From: Paenibacillus humicola
Lineage (GTDB): Bacteria > Bacillota > Bacilli > Paenibacillales > Paenibacillaceae
DNA length: 64,000 bases
Direction: 5' to 3'
NCBI RefSeq assembly: GCF_028826105.1
Contig: NZ_JAQGPL010000001.1
Location: 4,490,501 to 4,554,500 of the forward strand
In this document: positions 59,891-64,000 of the stretch, one piece after another
Position numbering within the stretch: the stretch's first letter is position 1
How the letters are laid out: every line of letters begins with the position of its first letter
Notes under the pieces: generated by a model
What the model saw: the letters and a program-made list of their open reading frames with translations, nothing else
The model's database searches: none
What the model was told of the DNA's origin: nothing
Translations under genes and position numbers: made by a program

Positions 59891-60073
59891 ATTTTCACCT
59901 TCACTTCCGTCTTTTGCAGATTGACTTGTCGGTATTACACGTCGAATCGATTCGGGTTAGCTTCATCACATATTTCCGGGATTCGGCCGAAGTCTGCGCA
60001 ATCTCCTTATAAAATGGGGTATAATGGCATTAAAGAATGAGACTGTCGTTAGACAGCCTCGAGGTTCAGCTTA

Positions 60074-60682
60074 TTATTTAAAAACTTTTATACGTTCTTG
60101 TAACGGATTAAATTTCTTTTCACCTGCTGCGGCAGATGGTTTGCCGAACGGCATTTGCGCAATCAGTTTCCAGCTTTCCGGCAGCTTCCATTCTGCTTTC
60201 ACCCGTTCATCAATTAACGGATTATAATGCTGCAGGTTTACACCCAGCCCCTCAGCCTCCAGCGCCATCCAGATCACCAATTGGTGCATGCCATTTGTTT
60301 GCTGCGACCAGATCGGGAAGTGCTCTTGGTAGGATGGGAATTTTTTCATAAAATCCTCCACAATTGACTGATCTTCAAAGAAAAGCACTGTACCGTATCC
60401 GTTCCGAAATCCATTCATTTTTTCCTGAGTAGAAGAAAATTGTTCGGCAGGAACGACTGCTTTGAGAACCTCGGTCGTAATATCCCATAACTTGTTATGT
60501 TGTTTACCTAAGAGCAGAACAACGCGGGTAGTTTGATTGTTAAACGCCGATGGTGTATGTTTAACGGTTTCCTCGATGATTTCTTGGATACGTTGATCTG
60601 AAATCGGTGATTCTTTGCTAATTCCATAAATGGAGCGTCGATCGCGAAGTGCGGTGAATAAATCTTTTTTTAAGGTTTCCAT
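60074..60682 (-). CDS. Nitroreductase-family protein (HBN1-like)
   Basis: This 202-residue flavoprotein starts at 60682 after AAGGAGAGG. It has the nitroreductase opening LRDRRSIYGISKESPISDQ and HTPSAFNNQTTRVVLLLG, a flavin contact, then IWMALEAEGLGVNLQHYNP, the LGVNLQ stretch seen in the yeast HBN1-like branch, and GKPSAAAGEKKFNPL at the end. It belongs to a different branch than the proteins at 53577 and 61710. It reduces an unknown oxidised substrate with NAD(P)H. It follows the GC-rich oxidoreductase gene on the same strand. Confidence 0.86.
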   Translation of the reverse strand: METLKKDLFTALRDRRSIYGISKESPISDQRIQEIIEETVKHTPSAFNNQTTRVVLLLGKQHNKLWDITTEVLKAVVPAEQFSSTQEKMNGFRNGYGTVLFFEDQSIVEDFMKKFPSYQEHFPIWSQQTNGMHQLVIWMALEAEGLGVNLQHYNPLIDERVKAEWKLPESWKLIAQMPFGKPSAAAGEKKFNPLQERIKVFK

Positions 60683-60750
60683 GGTACCTCTCCTTATCAT
60701 TTTTTTTGATTTCATCGACTGAATCCTGATTGACGTAAATCCCTTATGCC

Positions 60751-61695
60751 TTACGGGCGAACACGGATGATCGTCTTTCCCTTGACCCGCTCGGTCGAGT
60801 TGAAGGCGGCGACGGCATCGTCGAAGGTGGCGATTTTACCGATATTCGTCCGCAGCCGTCCGTCACGAACCCGCTGAGCGATCTCACTCAGTTGGGCGCG
60901 ATCGGACACGACGAGGAAGTCGACCGCCAGGCCATCGACCGGCCGCGCCTCGGGCGGTCCGGCGATGGTCACCAGCATTCCTCCGGGTCGAACCAGACCT
61001 GCGGATCGCTTCCCTATGTCACCACCGAAGACATCGAAAACGAGATCGACGCCGCTGACGTCTTCCAGCGTGTCATTCTCAAGGTCGACGAACTCCTGCG
61101 CGCCGAAGTCAAGCGCCGTCTGACGGTGAGAAGCGCGCCCGGTGCCGATGACGTATGCGCCGGCCTGACGTGCGAGCTGTGCCGCCATCGACCCGACTGC
61201 TCCAGCCGCACCGTGCACGAGGACGCTCTGCCCCGCCCGGAGGCGGCCGTGCTCGAACAGACCTTGCCAGGCGGTCAGCCCCGACATTGCGACGCCAGCG
61301 CCAACCGTGAAATCGACATCGCTCGGTAGCGGCGCGAGGTTGCGTGCCTCGACGACTACATACTCCGCGAGGGTGCCGTCGCGAGTCCAGTCCGTGAGAC
61401 CGAACACCCGCTGTCCCACCGACAGGCCGGTTGTGCCATAGCTGAGGGCGGTGACCACTCCGGCCACCTCGTGACCGGGGATCGACGGTGTCCTGTCACG
61501 CCCAAAGCGATCGGTCCAGGTCGAGGGCCACGTCAGCTCATCCCAGGTGAATCCCGACGCATGAACCTGAACAATCACATCGCCGTAGCTCGCGCCCGGG
61601 AGGCTGGCGAGCCTCGCCGCGTCCGGCTCCGGCCGCTCCACCAGCTTCATCCCGGCCTTTCCGGCTGCCTTGTCCGTTACGACAATTGCTTTCAT
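60751..61695 (-). CDS. Zinc-independent quinone-oxidoreductase-like NADP dehydrogenase, GC-rich, probable import
   Basis: This 314-residue MDR enzyme has an N-terminal GroES-like domain (YGDVIVQVHASGFTWDELTW, then TPSIPGHEVAGVVT) and a Rossmann domain with SVLVHGAAGAVGSMAAQLAR, the NADP motif. It lacks the four-cysteine zinc lobe, as in quinone reductases. AAAGGAGGT precedes the ATG at 61695, which is 14 bases after the nitroreductase stop. The coding DNA is visibly richer in G and C than its neighbours and has actinobacterial-style codon choice, suggesting horizontal transfer into this operon. Its ribosome site is local in style. Confidence 0.85.
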   Translation of the reverse strand: MKAIVVTDKAAGKAGMKLVERPEPDAARLASLPGASYGDVIVQVHASGFTWDELTWPSTWTDRFGRDRTPSIPGHEVAGVVTALSYGTTGLSVGQRVFGLTDWTRDGTLAEYVVVEARNLAPLPSDVDFTVGAGVAMSGLTAWQGLFEHGRLRAGQSVLVHGAAGAVGSMAAQLARQAGAYVIGTGRASHRQTALDFGAQEFVDLENDTLEDVSGVDLVFDVFGGDIGKRSAGLVRPGGMLVTIAGPPEARPVDGLAVDFLVVSDRAQLSEIAQRVRDGRLRTNIGKIATFDDAVAAFNSTERVKGKTIIRVRP

Positions 61696-61709
61696 TTGGA
61701 CACCTCCTT

Positions 61710-62372
61710 TTATTTGACCCACTTCACAACATCATCAAACGGAAGGCGTATTCTCGGTCCCGGCTCTTTTTTGCGATAACCGAAAGCAATCATGACCGAG
61801 ATCGTAAAATGTCCGTCCTCCAGCAGCCCTTCCTCGTCCAACAACCGGTTCATTTTCTCAATATCAAAGCCTTCGACCGGACAGGAGTCAATGCCCATTA
61901 GCGCCGCAGACGTCATCATGTTCGCAAGCGCAATATACGTCTGCTTGATGCCCCAGTCGGTAAGAAAGCGTTCATGCTCCAGGAGCTTGAAATCATTTCT
62001 CTGGAACTCTTCATAGATTTCAAGATGCCTTGCCAAACGTTCCCTCGGAACGGCTTTGGACTGCTGTTCTATCTGGTAGGCGGAGTCGTATCGCATATCC
62101 TGCGAGGTCCGGGACAGAATAATAACGAAATGACTGGCTTCCGGCAGTTTGCTGGCCGCTCCATACGAAATTTTTTTGATTTTGCTTAGAAGCTGTTCGT
62201 TTTGAATAACTAAAAATCTCCACGGCTCCGAGCTAAACGAGCTGGGCGAGAGCCGGCCCGTTTCCAAAATAAAATCAAAGTCGTCGTCGGAGATGGTTTT
62301 GCTTGGATCAAATTCTTTCGTTGCATGCCGAAAATGATGAGCTTTCAAAATTTCTTCCTTGGTTATGGTCAT
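61710..62372 (-). CDS. NAD(P)H-dependent nitroreductase (NfsB-like)
   Basis: This 220-residue protein parallels the one at 53577: HFRHATKEFDPSKTISDDDF, GRLSPSSFSSEPWRFLVIQN and IKQTYIALANMMTSAALMGI, with SCPVEGFDIEKMNRLL. The two are clearly paralogues but diverged, unlike the peroxiredoxins beside them. It reduces nitro or quinone compounds. It lies between the second peroxiredoxin and the quinone-reductase-like gene on one strand and is probably transcribed with them. The ribosome site AAGGAGAGA is good. Confidence 0.88.
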   Translation of the reverse strand: MTITKEEILKAHHFRHATKEFDPSKTISDDDFDFILETGRLSPSSFSSEPWRFLVIQNEQLLSKIKKISYGAASKLPEASHFVIILSRTSQDMRYDSAYQIEQQSKAVPRERLARHLEIYEEFQRNDFKLLEHERFLTDWGIKQTYIALANMMTSAALMGIDSCPVEGFDIEKMNRLLDEEGLLEDGHFTISVMIAFGYRKKEPGPRIRLPFDDVVKWVK

Positions 62373-62415
62373 GATCTATTCTCTCCTTCTTAACTAACGA
62401 TTAGTCTGCTTATCA

Positions 62416-63162
62416 AATGACGCCAAAATCGTTACAGCTTTTTGAGCTCCCGCAAAATTTCCTCCGTGCTTTGACGCTGCATGAAATTCGGATTGACATA
62501 AGAGGAGCGAATAATGGCGCTCTCATCGATCATGAATGTAGCCGGAACCGGCAATATCCATTTCGACGTATTGTTGTACTCCGCAAGATCAACTCCGCTG
62601 CCTTCCATGAGTTTCCTTACTGCCGGCGGAACATCGAAGAGCAGATTGTACTTGGCCGTTACCAAACCGTTCGGATCGCTAAGGACTTGAAATTCCAGTC
62701 CTTCCTTTTCCTGAAGAGATAAGGTATTGTCCGGCTTTTGCGGGCTAATCGCGATAAGCTGCGCTCCGATCGCCCGGATTTCCGGCAATATCTGCTGGTA
62801 AGCCCTTAATTGCATATTGCAAAAAGGGCACCATCCGCCGCGATAGAAGACCAGCACAACCGGTCCTTTCGCGAGCTCTTCAAATAAAATAACATCCCGG
62901 CCCAGAGCGTTTGTTAATTGAAAGTCCACCGCCTTCTCGCCTGGCTGCTTCCCGGAAGCGATCCCCGATTTCTGAAGTTCCTCAATCATCTGACCGATCT
63001 TGATCTGCGCTTCAATCGGTGCATTGGCCTTAAACTGCTGTGCGGCCGCTTCCAGCTGTTCGGTTAAATTTGGGCTGCTCATGGTTATGAAACCTCCAAT
63101 ATCGATTTGATAGCTTGAGTATAATTCGAAAAAAATTGGAGTTCTGTAATGTAGATGACAGA
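62416..63162. repeat. Direct repeat copy 2 (peroxiredoxin unit)
   Basis: Copy 2 of the 747-base unit at 55116-55862, in the same orientation. The two bracket about 6.5 kb containing MocR, Crp, MmcQ-like, EamA and redox genes. Confidence 0.9.
62432..63082 (-). CDS. Peroxiredoxin (AhpC/TSA-like), copy 2
   Basis: This 216-residue protein has the same YRGGWCPFCNMQLRAYQ motif (Cys85, Cys88) and length as the copy at 55132. Differences at residues 3, 14 and 27 and five others are scattered, and the catalytic parts are unchanged. GGAGGT precedes the ATG. It is upstream of the nitroreductase at 61710 on the same strand, whereas copy 1 is upstream of the azoreductase at 54321. Each copy therefore heads a different set of redox genes, which may be why both persist. 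Confidence 0.88.
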   Translation of the reverse strand: MSSPNLTEQLEAAAQQFKANAPIEAQIKIGQMIEELQKSGIASGKQPGEKAVDFQLTNALGRDVILFEELAKGPVVLVFYRGGWCPFCNMQLRAYQQILPEIRAIGAQLIAISPQKPDNTLSLQEKEGLEFQVLSDPNGLVTAKYNLLFDVPPAVRKLMEGSGVDLAEYNNTSKWILPVPATFMIDESAIIRSSYVNPNFMQRQSTEEILRELKKL

Positions 63163-63302
63163 TGCCGATTCGACCGGCGCGTTAATCTGTAGACTAACCC
63201 GTCAAGAACCATTAAGTGATCAGTTTTTACTTTGACCTGGATGACAGGGGAATATTCGCTCAATAAATAAAAGTAAGAATTCAAACGTGAAGGAGAATAG
63301 GA

Positions 63303-64000
63303 ATGAAGATACTCGTTTTAGGAGGAACAGCGTTTTTCGGTCGCCGCTTAGTCCATTTATTGCTCGCGGAAGGTCATGATGTGACCATTGCAACAAGAGG
63401 GCAGACACCGGATGATTTTGGCGACGCCGTGACCCGAATAAAGGTGGATCGGACGAATCGGGATGCCATGAAGGAAGCGTTCGGCAATTGTTATTATGAT
63501 GTCATCTACGATCAAATTTGCTTTAATCCTCAAGACGCCAAAACCGCCGTGGAGGCGTTTGGCGATCGCGTTAAGCGATATATTTTAACCTCAAGCATGG
63601 CGGTTTATTATAGTAAAGATACCGAAATCACCGAAGACGATTTCATGCCGGAACAATACGGTTATGATTTAAACGCTCAGAAATATGACTATGGCGAGGG
63701 AAAACGCCAAGCCGAAGCCTTTTTCTTCCGGAATGCGGCATTTCCCGTCGTTGCGGTTCGCGCAGCCATGGTCGTATCGGGAACCGACGATTATACAGGC
63801 CGTTTTGATTACTATGTGAGTCATGTTGCTGAGCATAAATCTATCGGCGTGTTGGAATCCGAACACCCGATTTCTTATGTGACAGCGTGGGATGCGGCCG
63901 AATTCCTTCATTTTTTTGGAGCCAAATCCGATTTTGTTGGACCAATCAATGCGGCGAACAGCGGTTACTTAAGCATCCAAGAGCTCTGTTATGAGATAGG
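63303..64000 (+). CDS. NAD-dependent epimerase/dehydratase-family protein, runs off the right edge
   Basis: ATG at 63303 follows AAGGAG and opens MKILVLGGTAFFGRRLVHLL, the extended-SDR opening with the GGTxFxG nucleotide-binding loop. Later VKRYILTSSMAVYYSKD places the serine/tyrosine region of the family, and YDYGEGKRQAEAFFF carries the YxxxK catalytic pair in the form Y..GKR. The frame continues to the end of the window without a stop (232 codons), so the C-terminus is not seen. Family members include sugar epimerases and isoflavone-reductase-like enzymes; the substrate is unknown. It is divergent from the peroxiredoxin copy 2. Confidence 0.85.
   Translation, partial: MKILVLGGTAFFGRRLVHLLLAEGHDVTIATRGQTPDDFGDAVTRIKVDRTNRDAMKEAFGNCYYDVIYDQICFNPQDAKTAVEAFGDRVKRYILTSSMAVYYSKDTEITEDDFMPEQYGYDLNAQKYDYGEGKRQAEAFFFRNAAFPVVAVRAAMVVSGTDDYTGRFDYYVSHVAEHKSIGVLESEHPISYVTAWDAAEFLHFFGAKSDFVGPINAANSGYLSIQELCYEI

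Noticed and set aside
55116..63162. Composite transposon bounded by the 0.75-kb repeats
   Set aside because: The repeats encode a peroxiredoxin and not a transposase, and no inverted ends or target duplications were seen.
1..64000. tRNA, rRNA, CRISPR array, prophage or insertion sequence
   Set aside because: I looked for cloverleaf-like T-loop patterns, evenly spaced repeats, integrases and transposases and found none I could support.

Overview
The window looks like chromosomal DNA from a spore-forming member of the Paenibacillaceae (Paenibacillus or Cohnella type). The pointers are strong AGGAGG-type ribosome sites with frequent GTG and TTG starts, an LplB/YtcP-type sugar ABC transporter paired with a membrane-bound AraC regulator, a KinB-like sensor kinase, a copper-amine-oxidase-type surface domain, a DUF4179-type anti-sigma remnant and several small surface proteins. 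I saw no rRNA, tRNA, CRISPR array, intact insertion sequence or phage module. It reads as an accessory region rich in regulators, redox enzymes and decaying genes.

Region by region. 1-8 kb: a broken TetR gene facing an NAD(P)H oxidoreductase with paired operators, a GNAT enzyme, a surface protein, a phosphotransferase, a DoxX plus tandem-DM13 lipoprotein pair, and a TetR/FAD-monooxygenase operon. 8-15 kb: a fused GMC oxidoreductase followed by small enzymes (Nudix, P-loop kinase, acetyl-xylan-esterase-like hydrolase, VOC protein). 15-20 kb: an ECF sigma factor fused to a C39/BtrH-like domain, co-transcribed with an 820-residue protein that carries related modules and a six-cysteine cluster; this is the best candidate for an undescribed system. 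20-22 kb: a frameshifted surface protein, a decayed Nudix gene and a small coat-like protein. 22-28 kb: a solute-binding protein, two permeases and a membrane AraC regulator, with three spaced direct repeats upstream.

28-35 kb: a DUF817 protein, an XRE/DUF2975 pair, a MarR-controlled 14-helix efflux pump, and an ECF41 sigma factor behind an FAD oxidoreductase whose upstream region carries an exact ECF41-type promoter. 35-41 kb: a large uncharacterised protein, a hydrolase, and a TetR gene with operators over a promoter that now leads into a short leftover ORF and a membrane-anchored beta-lactamase-family protein. 41-52 kb: an orphan solute-binding protein, secreted beta-propeller/FN3 proteins, an ECF sigma factor with a broken anti-sigma partner, a GyrI-like protein, and many fragments (Nudix, FN3, SUKH). 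52-64 kb: an orphan sensor kinase, then a redox and detoxification island with nitroreductases, an azoreductase, two nearly identical peroxiredoxins on 0.75-kb direct repeats exactly 7300 bp apart, MocR and Crp regulators, a DMT exporter and a GC-rich, probably imported quinone-oxidoreductase-like gene. The window ends inside an epimerase-like gene.

Limits: all calls come from reading the sequence; family names rest on motif recognition and not on database searches. Frameshifts could be real decay or sequencing error.
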